This document shows positions 48,476 through 58,254 of a DNA stretch of 64,000 bases, one piece after another. This DNA comes from Paeniglutamicibacter psychrophenolicus (lineage in GTDB: Bacteria; Actinomycetota; Actinomycetes; Actinomycetales; Micrococcaceae): assembly GCF_017876575.1 (NCBI RefSeq), contig NZ_JAGIOE010000001.1:620001-684000 (forward strand), in the 5' to 3' direction. Under the pieces are notes generated by a model, which saw only the letters and a program-made list of their open reading frames with translations, made no database searches and was not told the DNA's origin. A program made the translations under genes and the position numbers. How positions within the stretch are numbered: the stretch's first letter is position 1; every line of letters begins with the position of its first letter.

Positions 48476-49437
48476 TACAACGCCTCCTCGCACGAGGGGA
48501 CCCGGTCCGAGGCGATGACCCAGTCGAATGCGGCGGCCTTGGACCGCGCGCCCTGGGCCGACTTCGAGCGGTTGGGTTCGCCAAGTTCCTCCAGGAGGTC
48601 CTCGGAGAGTTCCACCAGCCCGGCGAAGGCGCGCGGGTCCAGCCATGCGGGGCGGGTGGCGAAGAGGATGTCCTCGCTGGAGGTGTTTCCGCTGGCCCCG
48701 GGGGCGAACGGGCAGCCGCCCAGCCCGCCCAGGGCCCCGTCCACGACCCCGGCTCCGGCGCCGATGGCGGCGAGCGTATTGGCCACGCCCAGGCCCCAGG
48801 TGTCGTGGCCGTGGTAGACGATGCGCCTCTCCGGGGTTTCGTCGCGCACGCGGGAGATCAGGCTTGCCACCTGCGCGGGGACGGCCTGGCCCAGGGTGTC
48901 GCAGATGACGATGTCGCAGGTGCCCTCGGCGCGCGGGTCGTTGGCGATGTCCAGGACCCGCTGCTCGGGCACCTGCCCGTCGAACGGGCAGGTGAAGGAC
49001 GTGGCGATGCACAGCTGGATGCGGCCGTCCACGGCCCGCGCGTACTCGATGGCCTGCGGCAGGGCGGCGAGGCTGGCCTCGGTGCTGCGCCCGATGTTCG
49101 CCTGGTTGTGGGCATCGGAGGCCGAGAGGCAGTACTGGAAGTTGCGGATGCCTGCCGCCGCGGCCTTCGCGACGTGTCCGGGGGTAGCCACCCAGATCCA
49201 GCACCTGGCCAGTTCCTCGGCCGTGAGCTGAGCGGCGACCTCCAGGGTGTTGGCCATGGTGGGGACCAGATCCGCTCGCGCCATGGAGCCCAGCTCGATC
49301 TCCGGCACGCCCAAGCGGATCAGCTCGCGCACCGTGGCGACCTTGCGTTCGGTGGACAGCAGCTTGCCGGTCAGCTGCAGGCCGTCGCGCAGGGTCACGT
49401 CGCGCAGCACGGCGCGGGGTTCAAGGGTGTGGTTCAT
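48475..49437 (-). CDS. HMG-CoA-lyase-like (HMGL/DRE-TIM) enzyme
   Basis: 320 residues. L-R-D-V-T-L-R-D-G-L-Q at the N-terminus, Y-H-G-H-D-T-W-G-L-G-V-A-N (metal-binding H-x-H) and the active-site loop G-L-G-G-C-P-F-A-P-G-A-S-G-N all match hydroxymethylglutaryl-CoA lyase, including the catalytic cysteine. The specificity segment F-V-S-P-K-W-V-P is replaced by L-G-S-M-A-R-A-D-L-V-P, so the substrate may be another 3-hydroxyacyl-CoA. No leucine-degradation genes are nearby. It presumably cleaves the CoA ester made by the adjacent CoA-transferase. Confidence 0.88.
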   Translation of the reverse strand: MNHTLEPRAVLRDVTLRDGLQLTGKLLSTERKVATVRELIRLGVPEIELGSMARADLVPTMANTLEVAAQLTAEELARCWIWVATPGHVAKAAAAGIRNFQYCLSASDAHNQANIGRSTEASLAALPQAIEYARAVDGRIQLCIATSFTCPFDGQVPEQRVLDIANDPRAEGTCDIVICDTLGQAVPAQVASLISRVRDETPERRIVYHGHDTWGLGVANTLAAIGAGAGVVDGALGGLGGCPFAPGASGNTSSEDILFATRPAWLDPRAFAGLVELSEDLLEELGEPNRSKSAQGARSKAAAFDWVIASDRVPSCEEAL

Positions 49438-50678
49438 GCCGGGGTCCTCTCGGGGTTTGATGCCTTGGCGATTTCGTCAGCGTCCATGCCCAGCAGGCCG
49501 CCGAGCACTTCACGGGTGTGTTCGCCGAGGTCAGGGCCGAGGGTTCGGATCGGCAGCGAGGTGCCGCCGATGACCGGGACGATGCCGGGGAACCCGACGC
49601 CCTGAAGGATCTCCTCGCCCGTGGAGACGTCGAAGGACTGGATCATGTTGCGGGCGGCATATTGCGGTTCGTTGACGATGTCCTCGGCGGTGTAGATGGG
49701 CCCGGCCGGGACGCCGGCGGCGTCGAGCAATTCGAGGGCCTGCTGCGAGGGCAGCGTCGCGGTCCACACGCCGATTGCAGCGTCGAGTTCGATGCGCCGT
49801 TCCCAGCGCTCGGCGTTGGACTGCAGGGTCGGGTCGTTGCCCAGGTCCGGGCGTCCGATGGTCTCCATGTAACGGCGGAAGATCGCATCCCCGTTGCCGG
49901 CAACCACAATGCTGGCACCGTCCTTGCAGACGTAGGCGTTGGACGGGGCGATCCCTTCCATGCGGCCGCCCACGCGGCTGCGCTTGTCTCCGTAGGCCCC
50001 GAGGTCGGGGATGAGCGATTCCATCATGGAGAACATGGCTTCGTGCAGGGCCACATCGATGACGCGTTCGCCCAGCGGCACCTTCGCGGCGGTGCCGCGG
50101 CGGGTTTCGCGCTGGAACAGTGCCATGACCGAGCCAAAGGCGGCGTACAGCCCGGCGATGGAGTCGCCGATCGATACGCCGACGCGGACCGGGGCGCGGT
50201 CGGGGTCCCCGACGAGGTTGCGGAATCCGCTGAAGGCCTCGGCGACGGCCGCGAATCCGGGGCGTTCGGAGAGCGGCCCGGTCTGCCCGAAGGCGGAGAT
50301 CCGGGTGATCACCAGGTCGGGGTTCGCTTCGTTGAGGACCTCGGGTCCAAGACCCCACTTCTCCAGGGTTCCGGGGCGGAAGTTTTCCAGCAGGATGTCG
50401 CACTGCTTGACCAGTTCCAGGACGGCCGCACGCCCGGCGTCGCTGCGCAAATCGAGCACCACCGACTTCTTGTTGCGGTTGATCGTGCGGTACAGCATCG
50501 AGACGCTGCCCTTCTTCAGCCGCCAGTTGCGCAGCTCGTCGCCGGTTCCAGGGCGCTCGATCTTGATGACCTCGGCGCCGAAATCGGCGAGCAGGCGGCC
50601 TGCGGTCGGGGCGGCAATGTAGTTGCCGAGTTCCAGGACGCGTACTCCTGCCAGGGGGGCAATAACTTTTTCAGGCAA
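49434..50678 (-). CDS. Class III (CaiB/BaiF) CoA-transferase
   Basis: 414 residues. V-L-E-L-G-N-Y-I-A-A-P at the N-terminus, R-N-K-K-S-V-V-L-D-L, D-I-L-L-E-N-F-R-P-G, and the catalytic aspartate in G-D-S-I-A-G-L-Y-A identify the family. Such enzymes move CoA between organic acids (oxalate, mesaconate, itaconate, benzylsuccinate and others). It overlaps the lyase gene by 4 nt, so the two should act consecutively: activation, then C-C cleavage. The acceptor acid is not evident. Confidence 0.93.
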   Translation of the reverse strand: MPEKVIAPLAGVRVLELGNYIAAPTAGRLLADFGAEVIKIERPGTGDELRNWRLKKGSVSMLYRTINRNKKSVVLDLRSDAGRAAVLELVKQCDILLENFRPGTLEKWGLGPEVLNEANPDLVITRISAFGQTGPLSERPGFAAVAEAFSGFRNLVGDPDRAPVRVGVSIGDSIAGLYAAFGSVMALFQRETRRGTAAKVPLGERVIDVALHEAMFSMMESLIPDLGAYGDKRSRVGGRMEGIAPSNAYVCKDGASIVVAGNGDAIFRRYMETIGRPDLGNDPTLQSNAERWERRIELDAAIGVWTATLPSQQALELLDAAGVPAGPIYTAEDIVNEPQYAARNMIQSFDVSTGEEILQGVGFPGIVPVIGGTSLPIRTLGPDLGEHTREVLGGLLGMDADEIAKASNPERTPA

Positions 50679-50705
50679 TGGGGGACTTCCTTGGGTTTGC
50701 GGAGG

Positions 50706-52151
50706 CTAGATGAAGATGGACAGGACCAGGACAACCAGCATGGCCACGACCGAGGCTACGGAGACCCCGAAGGTGACCGTCTTCAGTGCACCGCGGACGG
50801 TTTGGCCCAGCAGGGACTGCAGGAGCCAGAAGGTGTTGGAGGTGACATGGACCATGAATAGCGAGCCGGCTCCGGCGGCCAGCGCGATGAGCACCGGGTC
50901 GATTCCCAGGGCCGGTGCGATCGGTGCGAGCAGGCCCGCCGCGGTGATGGCGGACAGGGTCACCGAACCGACGGCGATGTGAAGGATGGCGGCGATGCCC
51001 CAGACCACAAGCAACGGAGCCACGGGGCTGGCGGTGAAGAATTTGCCCAGGATATCGCCCAGGCCCGCGGCTGCGACGGTTGCGGCGAGGGATCCGCCCA
51101 CACCGGTGAGCAACAGGATTTGGCCGCTTTCCTTGAATCCAGAGGCAATGGCGTTCTCCACGCTCTTCTGCCCCACTGTGTAGCGGCCCACCAGCGTGGT
51201 TCCGATCAAGCCGATCAGCAGCGCAACGACCGGATCGCCCACGAGCTTCAGGGGCGCGATCTCAAGGCCAAGGATTTCGACCACGGCACCGGTGGCAATG
51301 AGCGCCAGGGACAGCAGCAAGGGGGTGAAAAGCAGCAGCAGCGGTGCTTCGCGGCCCTCGGGCTCGGCGACGGCCACGGATCCGGGCGCCACCTGCGGCA
51401 GTGTGCCGCCGGATGCCGTTTCCACAGCAGTGGAAGAAACGCCGTAGGCTGCCGGTCCATGGGCATCGCTGGAGCTGGCCTGCGGAAAGTCTTCTTCTTC
51501 GAAGAGGTTTTGCTCATCGCGGTCGGATTTCCAGAATCCACGCTTGAACAGGAACGTCATGATGGCAATGGAAATAATGATCGTGGGCACGACGACAAGG
51601 AACCCGAAGATCAGCATTTTTCCAAGGGGGACCCCGAGCAGGCCGGCCAGGGCCAGAGAAGCTACGCCGGGAACCATGAAGACGATGCCGCACTCCAGCG
51701 CGATGGCCATGGCCGCGGCCATGCGGGCCGTGCCGAGCTTGCCGATTTTCGGAGCCATGCGTCGGGCCAGCGGCGCGGAGATGACCAGCAGCACGTCAAG
51801 GAAGATCGACTGCAGCGCAGTGCCGATGGCCAGGGCCATGGTGTAGGGAAGGGCCTTGGGGCCGAATACGCGAAGAAGGTGCTCCACGAGGCGTCTGATG
51901 GCTCCCGTCTCATTCAGGATCGAGCCCATCAGGACACCGAATGCGATCAGTAGTCCGACCTCGACCATGATCTCGCCGAAGCCGCCGGTGATGGTTTCGA
52001 TGGTCTTGGTGATGCCCAGTCCCGTCGATAGGCCCAGGTACAGGGAACCGAGAACCAGGGCGATGACGGGATTGACCTTGAATCTAACGATCAGCAGCAC
52101 GGTGGCCAGGACGGCCACCGCGGTGTTGATCAGAATCGCAGTTTCTGACAT
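50706..52151 (-). CDS. GntP-family permease
   Basis: 481 residues with about 12-14 hydrophobic segments and the family blocks L-I-A-F-G-V-L-M-G-S-I-L and T-G-V-G-G-S-L-A-A-T-V. A cytoplasmic hydrophilic loop (about residues 208-262) contains an acidic stretch (F-E-E-E-D-F). GntP proteins import gluconate, glycerate-like and other small hydroxy acids by proton symport. First gene of the operon, 27 nt upstream of the CoA-transferase, so the operon starts with uptake of its substrate. Confidence 0.92.
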   Translation of the reverse strand: MSETAILINTAVAVLATVLLIVRFKVNPVIALVLGSLYLGLSTGLGITKTIETITGGFGEIMVEVGLLIAFGVLMGSILNETGAIRRLVEHLLRVFGPKALPYTMALAIGTALQSIFLDVLLVISAPLARRMAPKIGKLGTARMAAAMAIALECGIVFMVPGVASLALAGLLGVPLGKMLIFGFLVVVPTIIISIAIMTFLFKRGFWKSDRDEQNLFEEEDFPQASSSDAHGPAAYGVSSTAVETASGGTLPQVAPGSVAVAEPEGREAPLLLLFTPLLLSLALIATGAVVEILGLEIAPLKLVGDPVVALLIGLIGTTLVGRYTVGQKSVENAIASGFKESGQILLLTGVGGSLAATVAAAGLGDILGKFFTASPVAPLLVVWGIAAILHIAVGSVTLSAITAAGLLAPIAPALGIDPVLIALAAGAGSLFMVHVTSNTFWLLQSLLGQTVRGALKTVTFGVSVASVVAMLVVLVLSIFI

Positions 52152-52557
52152 GAGTTGATCCGATCGTAAAGGAGGGAGGAATCTGCCTTGATGGTGAGCT
52201 GCACCACTTCGCTCAACTCATAGTATGGGTTGAAGCTCACTATGTAAACAAATGAAATTGAATTGATCGCAGGACCGGACAAGGTGAAGACGGTTCTGGG
52301 GCCGAGCCGCCGCTTGATTCGTGCCGCCAGCAATCCGTGGACCCGGGACCCGTATGTTGGTGTGGGCCGCTGCATGCGGGCGGCGTTCCCATGTTCCTTG
52401 CCTCATCGGTGATAGCCAATGCGTCACAGACAACTGTCGGGCCGCCCGTCTAGAATGTCTTAGGCGCCGGGACATACCCTGCATGAATCCGGCGCAACGA
52501 GGCAGGCACTCAAGGAAGATTGCCGGCCCCTGCGCTACCCCCTCCAGGAGATCCCCC
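52152..52557. other. Intergenic region between the GntP operon and panD
   Basis: About 400 nt with divergent promoters. AT-rich around 52215-52265. It contains the inverted repeat listed at 52214-52232. No gene seen. Confidence 0.5.
52214..52232. promoter_or_regulatory. Candidate operator upstream of the GntP operon
   Basis: CAACTCA / TGGGTTG with one mismatch around TAGTA, 63 nt upstream of the permease start, in an AT-rich promoter region. Possible binding site for an IclR- or GntR-type regulator. Confidence 0.35.
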
Positions 52558-52980
52558 ATGCAGCGAACCATGTTCAAGTCCAAGATCCACCGTGCCACGG
52601 TCACCCATGCGGACCTGCACTACGTCGGCTCCATCACCATCGACGCGGACCTGCTCGACGCCGCGGACATCCTGCCCGGCGAGCTGGTCTCGATCGTCGA
52701 TGTCACCAACGGTGCCCGGCTGGAAACCTACACGATCGCCGGCGAACGCGGATCGGGAGTCATCGGCATCAACGGCGCCGCGGCCCACCTGGTCGACGTG
52801 GGAGACCTGGTCATCATCATCACCTATGCCTCCATGACCAACGCCGAGGCCCGCGCCTACAAGCCGGCCGTGGTGCACGTGGACGAGAACAACGCCATCC
52901 GCGCGCTGGGAACCAACCCGGCCGAAGCGCTTGCCGACGGCCTGGAAACCCCGCCGTTCGCCATCTTCGCCGACGCCTGA
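52558..52980 (+). CDS. panD: Aspartate 1-decarboxylase (pyruvoyl)
   Basis: 140 residues from ATG 52558 (AGGAG 7 nt upstream). It makes beta-alanine for pantothenate. The self-cleavage site G24-S25 lies in H-Y-V-G-S-I-T-I-D, giving the pyruvoyl group; [11 protein letters not shown] and the I-N-G-A-A-A-H block are conserved. Full length. No other pan gene is adjacent. Confidence 0.96.
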   Translation: MQRTMFKSKIHRATVTHADLHYVGSITIDADLLDAADILPGELVSIVDVTNGARLETYTIAGERGSGVIGINGAAAHLVDVGDLVIIITYASMTNAEARAYKPAVVHVDENNAIRALGTNPAEALADGLETPPFAIFADA

Positions 52981-53028
52981 GAAGCGCCCCGGTCGTTCCC
53001 GTGACGTGAATGGCGGCATGATGGAACC

Positions 53029-54717
53029 ATGGAGAATACTGCCGCGCACCCCTGGACCAAGAACTACCAGCCGGGGGTCCCGGCCGAGATCGAGCTGCCC
53101 ACCGAATCGCTGAGCGCGATGTTCGAGCGCTCGGTCGCCGAGGCAGGGGACAGCCCCGCCACCGAATTCTTCGGCCGGCGCACCAGCTACCGCGAACTCG
53201 GCGAGCAGGTGGAACGCGCCGCCGAGGGCCTGCGCAAGCTTGGGGTTCGCGTCGGAGACAGGGTCGCGCTGATCCTGCCCAACTGCCCGCAGCACGTCAT
53301 TGCGTTCTACGCGGTGCTGCGCCTGGGCGCGGTGGTCGTTGAACACAACCCGTTGTATACCTCCCGCGAATTGCGCCACCAATTCGAGGACCATCAGGCC
53401 CGCATCGTCATCGCCTGGGACAAGGCAGCCGATTCCGTGCGCCAGTTCCCGAAGGACGTGCGCATCGACACCGTCATCTCGGTAAACCTGCTCGAGGCGT
53501 TGCCGACCGTGAAGCGCCTGGCCCTGAACCTGCCAGTGAAAAAGCTGCGCGCATCCAAGGCCGCATTGACCGCGGCGGCACCGGGGACCATGCCCTGGAA
53601 GGATCTGCTCAAGGCCGAGCGGCTCGATGCCGCCCACCCGCGCCCGGGCGTGGAGGACCTGGCGGTCATCCAATACACCTCCGGAACCACGGGCAATCCC
53701 AAGGGCGCCATGCTCACCCACTACAACCTGTACGCCAACGCGCTGCAGGGCGAGGCCTGGATGGCCGGGGCCCGGGAACGCAAGGAAATCCTCTACGCGA
53801 TCCTCCCGATGTTCCACGCCTTCGGCATGACCCTGTACCTGACCTTCGGGGTGAAGAAGCAGGGCCTGCTGGTGCTCTTCCCGAAGTTCGACCCGGACCT
53901 GGTGCTGGAGGCCATGAAGAAGTCCCCGGCCACCGTGTACTGCGCGGTGCCACCGATCTACGAGCGCACCGCCATGGCCGCCAAGGAGAAGGGCGTCTCG
54001 CTGCGCTCGGCCAAGTACTGCATCTCCGGGGCCATGAACCTGCCCGATTCCGTGGTCGAGCTCTGGGAATCGGTGTCCGGCGGGCTGCTGGTCGAGGGCT
54101 ACGGGATGACCGAATCCTCCCCGGTGGCCCTGGGCAACCCGTTCCATCCGACCCGGCGCACCGGCACCATCGGGGTGCCGTTCCCCTCGACGTTGATGAA
54201 GGTCGTTGACCTGGATGATCCGTCTCTCGAGGTGGCCCAGGGCGAACCCGGCGAGCTGCTGCTCAAGGGCCCGCAGGTGTTCTCCGGGTACTGGAACAAC
54301 CCGGAGGAAACCGCCAAGACGCTCACCACGGACGGATGGCTGCGCACCGGGGACGTGGTGACGGTCGATGCCGACGGCTTCGCCACGATCGTGGACCGCG
54401 CCAAGGAACTGATCATCACCGGCGGCTTCAACGTCTCGCCCACCGAGGTCGAATCCGTGCTGCGCGCCCACCCGGATGTGAAGGACGCCGCGGTGTTCGG
54501 CAACGCGCTGGAACGCGGCGGGGAGATGGTGGTGGCCGCGGTGGAGCTGGAGCCCGGCACTGCGCTGGACGAGGACGCGCTGCGCGAGCACTGCCGCTCC
54601 CAGCTGGCCGGCTACAAGGTGCCCAAGCGGATCGTGGCCATTGAGGACCTGCCCCGCTCGATGCTCGGCAAGATCCTGCGCAAGCAGGTCCGGGAGCAGG
54701 TCAACCCGGACCTGTAG
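53029..54717 (+). CDS. fadD: Long-chain fatty-acid-CoA ligase
   Basis: 562 residues. Adenylate-forming motifs: Y-T-S-G-T-T-G-N-P-K-G (P-loop-like A3), G-Y-G-M-T-E-S-S-P (A5), G-W-L-R-T-G-D (A7), D-R-A-K-E-L-I-I-T-G-G-F-N (A8) and the C-terminal lysine in S-M-L-G-K-I-L-R. Chain-length preference cannot be read. Starts 48 nt after panD, same strand, and a composite terminator follows at 54733. Confidence 0.95.
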   Translation: MENTAAHPWTKNYQPGVPAEIELPTESLSAMFERSVAEAGDSPATEFFGRRTSYRELGEQVERAAEGLRKLGVRVGDRVALILPNCPQHVIAFYAVLRLGAVVVEHNPLYTSRELRHQFEDHQARIVIAWDKAADSVRQFPKDVRIDTVISVNLLEALPTVKRLALNLPVKKLRASKAALTAAAPGTMPWKDLLKAERLDAAHPRPGVEDLAVIQYTSGTTGNPKGAMLTHYNLYANALQGEAWMAGARERKEILYAILPMFHAFGMTLYLTFGVKKQGLLVLFPKFDPDLVLEAMKKSPATVYCAVPPIYERTAMAAKEKGVSLRSAKYCISGAMNLPDSVVELWESVSGGLLVEGYGMTESSPVALGNPFHPTRRTGTIGVPFPSTLMKVVDLDDPSLEVAQGEPGELLLKGPQVFSGYWNNPEETAKTLTTDGWLRTGDVVTVDADGFATIVDRAKELIITGGFNVSPTEVESVLRAHPDVKDAAVFGNALERGGEMVVAAVELEPGTALDEDALREHCRSQLAGYKVPKRIVAIEDLPRSMLGKILRKQVREQVNPDL

Positions 54718-54732
54718 GACCCCGCGCGAAAA

Positions 54733-54770
54733 CCCCGGAGGGATGCGGCCGGTGCCGCAACCCTCCCGGG
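54733..54770. terminator. Terminator between fadD and the phosphatase pseudogene
   Basis: Composite hairpin: GGAGGG / CCCTCC outer stem and perfect TGCGGC / GCCGCA inner stem with a CGGT loop, located between convergent genes; a T-rich tail (TTCGTTTGTTTG) lies on the fadD side. Confidence 0.8.
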
Positions 54771-54788
54771 CTTCGTTTGTTTGAAGGC

Positions 54789-56690
54789 CTACTTGGTGGC
54801 GGTGCCGTCGGCGCCGACCGAGATGCCCACGACGTCGTCGTAGACGCGGCGTTCGGTATTCACCAACTTGTAGTCCTTGTCCAGCACCGGGAAGAGGTAG
54901 ACCGGGCTGAGCGTGATCTCGGCCCCCGAACCCTTCCGGGCGATGTCGATCTGCAGGTGCCCGTAGTGCAGGCCCCCGTCAACCAGCTGCGGGGTGCCGG
55001 TCCCGTCGGTGGCCCAGGTCTCGGGCTGGTTTGCCGCGGCGGACCACTTCGAGTGGGTGTTGAAGCGCAGCGGCTCGTACTTGCCTTCGGCGTTCTTCAC
55101 CAGCTGCTCGCCGCGCAGCCCGTCGGAGGCGGCGCCGACGTCATAGGAGTGGAAGCCCTGTCCGTCTCCGTCCCCGTCGACCCAGGAGCGCTCGAACATC
55201 TCGTCGTGTCCCGAGATCACCGCGGCAACCCCGTGCTTCTCAAAGAGCGGCGAGTATGCGCGCATCGCCGTGCCGGACTGGTTGTCGGCGTATTCATGGT
55301 TCGGCGGGGTGCCGTGCACGCCCGAGGAGTAAGCGGCATGGTGGAACTGCACGATGACGATCTGTCCCTGCTCGCGGGCCTCGGCCAACTGCTTTTCCGC
55401 CCACTTCCACTGCTTGCCGCCGACGGTCATGTTCGGCAGATCCGAATCCTTGGCGGTGGTGCCCTCGAAGAGAGCGGTGTAGGCCTTGTCGTAGTCCGCG
55501 TCGGTGAACTCGCCCTGGGTGTCGGTGGAGAGGTTCTGAGCGGTGAGGTTGCTGTCGTCTCCGGAGAAGGGTTCTCCTGACAGCGTCCCGGTCGTGGTGT
55601 TCTCGTCCGGTTCACCGTTGGTCGAATCCAGGGTCAGCACGGTGACGGGACCGTGGTCGACGCGGTAGTAAGAGCCCTGGGTGGCAGGGTTGGCGGCGTC
55701 ACCGTCGTTGTCGAAGTAGGAGAGGTATTTGTTCCGCGAGATGACCGCGGGGGACTGGTCCGCCGGCGTGCCGTAACCGCCGTTGATCGCCGCATAGGTC
55801 TCCCAGTTGCCCAGCGCCGTGACCAACGGGACGTTCGAGGCCAGGTCGCCGTGCTCGCCGGCGAAGTAGCCGAAGAATTCGTCCCAGGCTGGCTGGTATC
55901 CGGCGCCCTGGACCAGGTCCCCGGCGATGAGCATCAAATCCGGGTCGGCGGCCTCGATGGCCGCCATGTTTTGGCGCATCGCGGTGTCCTGGCTGAGCGG
56001 GTAGCGCAGCGTGAAATCGCCGTAGCGGGTGGTGGAGCCGAACTTCTGTGCCCAGGCCGAACCGGCTCCGGGGCGCTGCTCGGAATCTTCCGTGTATCCG
56101 TTGGCCGTGTTCAGGTCCCATTCGCGATGCTCGGTGCGGCCCATGGGCTCGGTCTCGGAATCGGAGAACGCGATCAGCCGCAGGTCCTCCCACTAATCGG
56201 CATCCGGGGCGGTGGAGAAGCTGGCTTCGTGGAGTTTGCCGCCCTGGTTGACGGTGTAGTTGTAGTCCTTGCTGGCCTTCAGCCCCGTGACGGTGAGCGT
56301 GTGCTTGTAGTTGGAGTTTGCCTTGAGCCAGGAGCCCTTCACCAATCCGGCGATGGACTGGTCAAGTTCCTTCTGCGTGTATTCCATCAGTGGCAGGTAC
56401 TCGGGAACGGAAACCAGCTTGAGCTGGTTTCCGGATCCGCGGCCCTTGCCGTTGCCGATGCCCGGACCGGTGACGGTCAGGGTTCCCGGGTCGGCGGTTT
56501 CGCTGATCCAGCTGATGGTCATGGTGTCCGACTTGGGGTTTTGCAGGTACGGCAGAACGCGGAAACCGGGCTGGGCGTCACGGGCGCCGATTGCGGTGCT
56601 CGCTGGCGCGGGAGCGGCGCCGGCGGGTGCGGCCAGCAACGGTCCGGCCAGAACGGCAAGGGCCAGGGCAGCGGACAGGGACTTCTTCAT
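54789..56690 (-). pseudogene. Secreted metallophosphatase (purple acid phosphatase-like), in-frame amber
   Basis: One frame runs from ATG 56690 to the stop at 54789 except for a single TAG at 56193-56195 (codon 166). The N-terminal part has a signal peptide (K-K-S-L-S-A-A-L-A, cut near A-P-A-G-A-A-P-A) and a fibronectin-III-like domain ending F-S-T-A-P-D-A-D. After the TAG come D-L-R-L-I-A-F-S-D-S-E-T, D-P-D-L-M-L-I-A-G-D-L, G-N-W-E-T, Q-F-H-H-A-A-Y and I-S-G-H-D-E, the calcineurin-like metal ligands. Without readthrough only the FN3 part is made. It could be a true nonsense mutation or a sequencing error. Confidence 0.85.
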
Positions 56691-56921
56691 GTGGTGCCTC
56701 ACGGTGCGGTGGTGGGATGGCGCTGCCGGGAGAGCGGCACGCGCCCTTATCTTCCACGACGGGAGCCAACCGCTGGTGGCCCACAGGTGTACGGAAGGTT
56801 GCCGGGCGGTGCCGCCCACGAAGCATCCGGAGGGTTCCCGTGGCGTTGTGCACCCCTTGCGGAGCAGCCTGTGCGGACATAGGTTTGGAGAAGTCATGGC
56901 CATTTTCTTGGGGGAGAAGCT

Positions 56922-58193
56922 TTGGATCACTATGAGTTCTTGGGGATTGGGCGTTCCGCATCGCCCAATCAGATCAACGCTGCCGCAAGGTTGGCGATCT
57001 GGCGCAATCGAAGCGACGCCCAGCTGACCGAACGGATCATGGGTGCCTGGTACATCGTGGGGGATCCGGACAGGCGCTTCGATTACGACTTCTGGTTGCT
57101 GACCAACCCGTCGCCGGGCGAATCGTACCCGCCGGTCGAACGGGGTGCTGCCACCCGAGACGTTCCCGAACCCGAGGTGCCGCCTGCAGTACCCGAGGTA
57201 CCTGCGGCAGCTACGGCTGCACCGCCGCGCCGGGTGACGGGCCCGTTGCCGCCCGAACGGGTGGCAGGCAATCCGGCCCGGCAGCTGCGCGAGGCCGAAC
57301 CCGAGCCGCCAGCAACGCCCGGGCCCACGGACGGCGGGTCGGTCCCGCCGCGAGTGGCACCGGCCGCACCGGCGCCGCGATTCGACCCGGAACGGTTGTC
57401 CTGGTGGGAAGAAACCCTGGGCAGCGAGGAAAGGATCGGGCGGGGCCACAACCTGCTGCGCCTGCTCGTGGTCCTGGGGCTCGTGGCCGGGGTGCTGGGA
57501 TCCATGCTTGTGCTGGTTGCCGCCCCGGCTCCCATCGCGTTGGTGCCCATCGGGCTGTGCGGGGCCGGACTGGTGGCGGTCAGTCGCTTCTGGCCTTACG
57601 CGGCGACGCGGCGTGCGGTCGACCAACACGTGTTTGGCGTGGGCGGCGGGGCGCTGTCCAACGGCTGGAGCCGGTTCAGGAAGGAAAACATTGCCAAGGG
57701 CGTGATCGGGGAGCGGCGCACCGCGCTGGCGCTTGAATCGCTGTTGCGCATCCCGGGAACCCGGATCTTCCACGGGCTCCGCTTTCCGGGCAGCAGCGTC
57801 GCCGACATCGACCATGCGGTGGTCAACGGGGACCGGGTGCTGTTCATTGACTCAAAGTTCTGGAAGCCCGGGGAGTACCGGTGGCTGGAAGCCGACAAGC
57901 TCGGATACGTACGTGGACGACGAGTCGACCGGCGGGACATCCACATGGACCACGTGCAGCGCCACCCCATGACGGCCAACGCCGCGGCAGAGGTCGGCTG
58001 CCACGTGCTGATCCACTCCAATGACGAGGGCGCGATAACGTTCACCGCCGGGGCGCACATTTCCCCGACGGGGATCCCGGCAACCGGAGTCCAGGACGGG
58101 ATCGAGATGATCGGGCGCTGGCTGTTGCAGGGGCAAAAATGCGGGTTGGTCGACCGCTACGTGATGGCCCGGATGATCGCACTGCTGAAGTAG
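56922..58193 (+). CDS. Membrane protein with J-like N-terminus and NERD nuclease-like domain
   Basis: 423 residues from TTG 56922, chosen by GGGGGAG 5 nt upstream. Residues 1-60 look like a DnaJ J-domain (D-H-Y-E-F-L-G-I-G-R-S-A-S, later D-P-D-R-R-F-D-Y-D) but without the HPD tripeptide, so chaperone stimulation is unlikely. A Pro-rich linker (70-155) and two transmembrane helices (about 178-199, 203-221) follow. Residues about 258-390 are a NERD domain with G-E-R-R-T and the nuclease-like core D-I-D-H, V-L-F-I-D-S-K. NERD is a predicted endonuclease-related fold. Role unknown. Confidence 0.78.
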   Translation: MDHYEFLGIGRSASPNQINAAARLAIWRNRSDAQLTERIMGAWYIVGDPDRRFDYDFWLLTNPSPGESYPPVERGAATRDVPEPEVPPAVPEVPAAATAAPPRRVTGPLPPERVAGNPARQLREAEPEPPATPGPTDGGSVPPRVAPAAPAPRFDPERLSWWEETLGSEERIGRGHNLLRLLVVLGLVAGVLGSMLVLVAAPAPIALVPIGLCGAGLVAVSRFWPYAATRRAVDQHVFGVGGGALSNGWSRFRKENIAKGVIGERRTALALESLLRIPGTRIFHGLRFPGSSVADIDHAVVNGDRVLFIDSKFWKPGEYRWLEADKLGYVRGRRVDRRDIHMDHVQRHPMTANAAAEVGCHVLIHSNDEGAITFTAGAHISPTGIPATGVQDGIEMIGRWLLQGQKCGLVDRYVMARMIALLK

Positions 58194-58204
58194 ATGTTAA
58201 AGCG

Positions 58205-58243
58205 GTTCGGGCCGGATGCCGCAGTGCGGCATCCGGCCCGAAC
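58205..58243. terminator. Bidirectional terminator
   Basis: Perfect 18-bp inverted repeat (arm GTTCGGGCCGGATGCCGC) with an AGT loop between the convergent NERD gene and the secreted protein gene; the downstream tail is not T-rich. Confidence 0.88.
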
Positions 58244-58254
58244 GAAGGTGGCTA

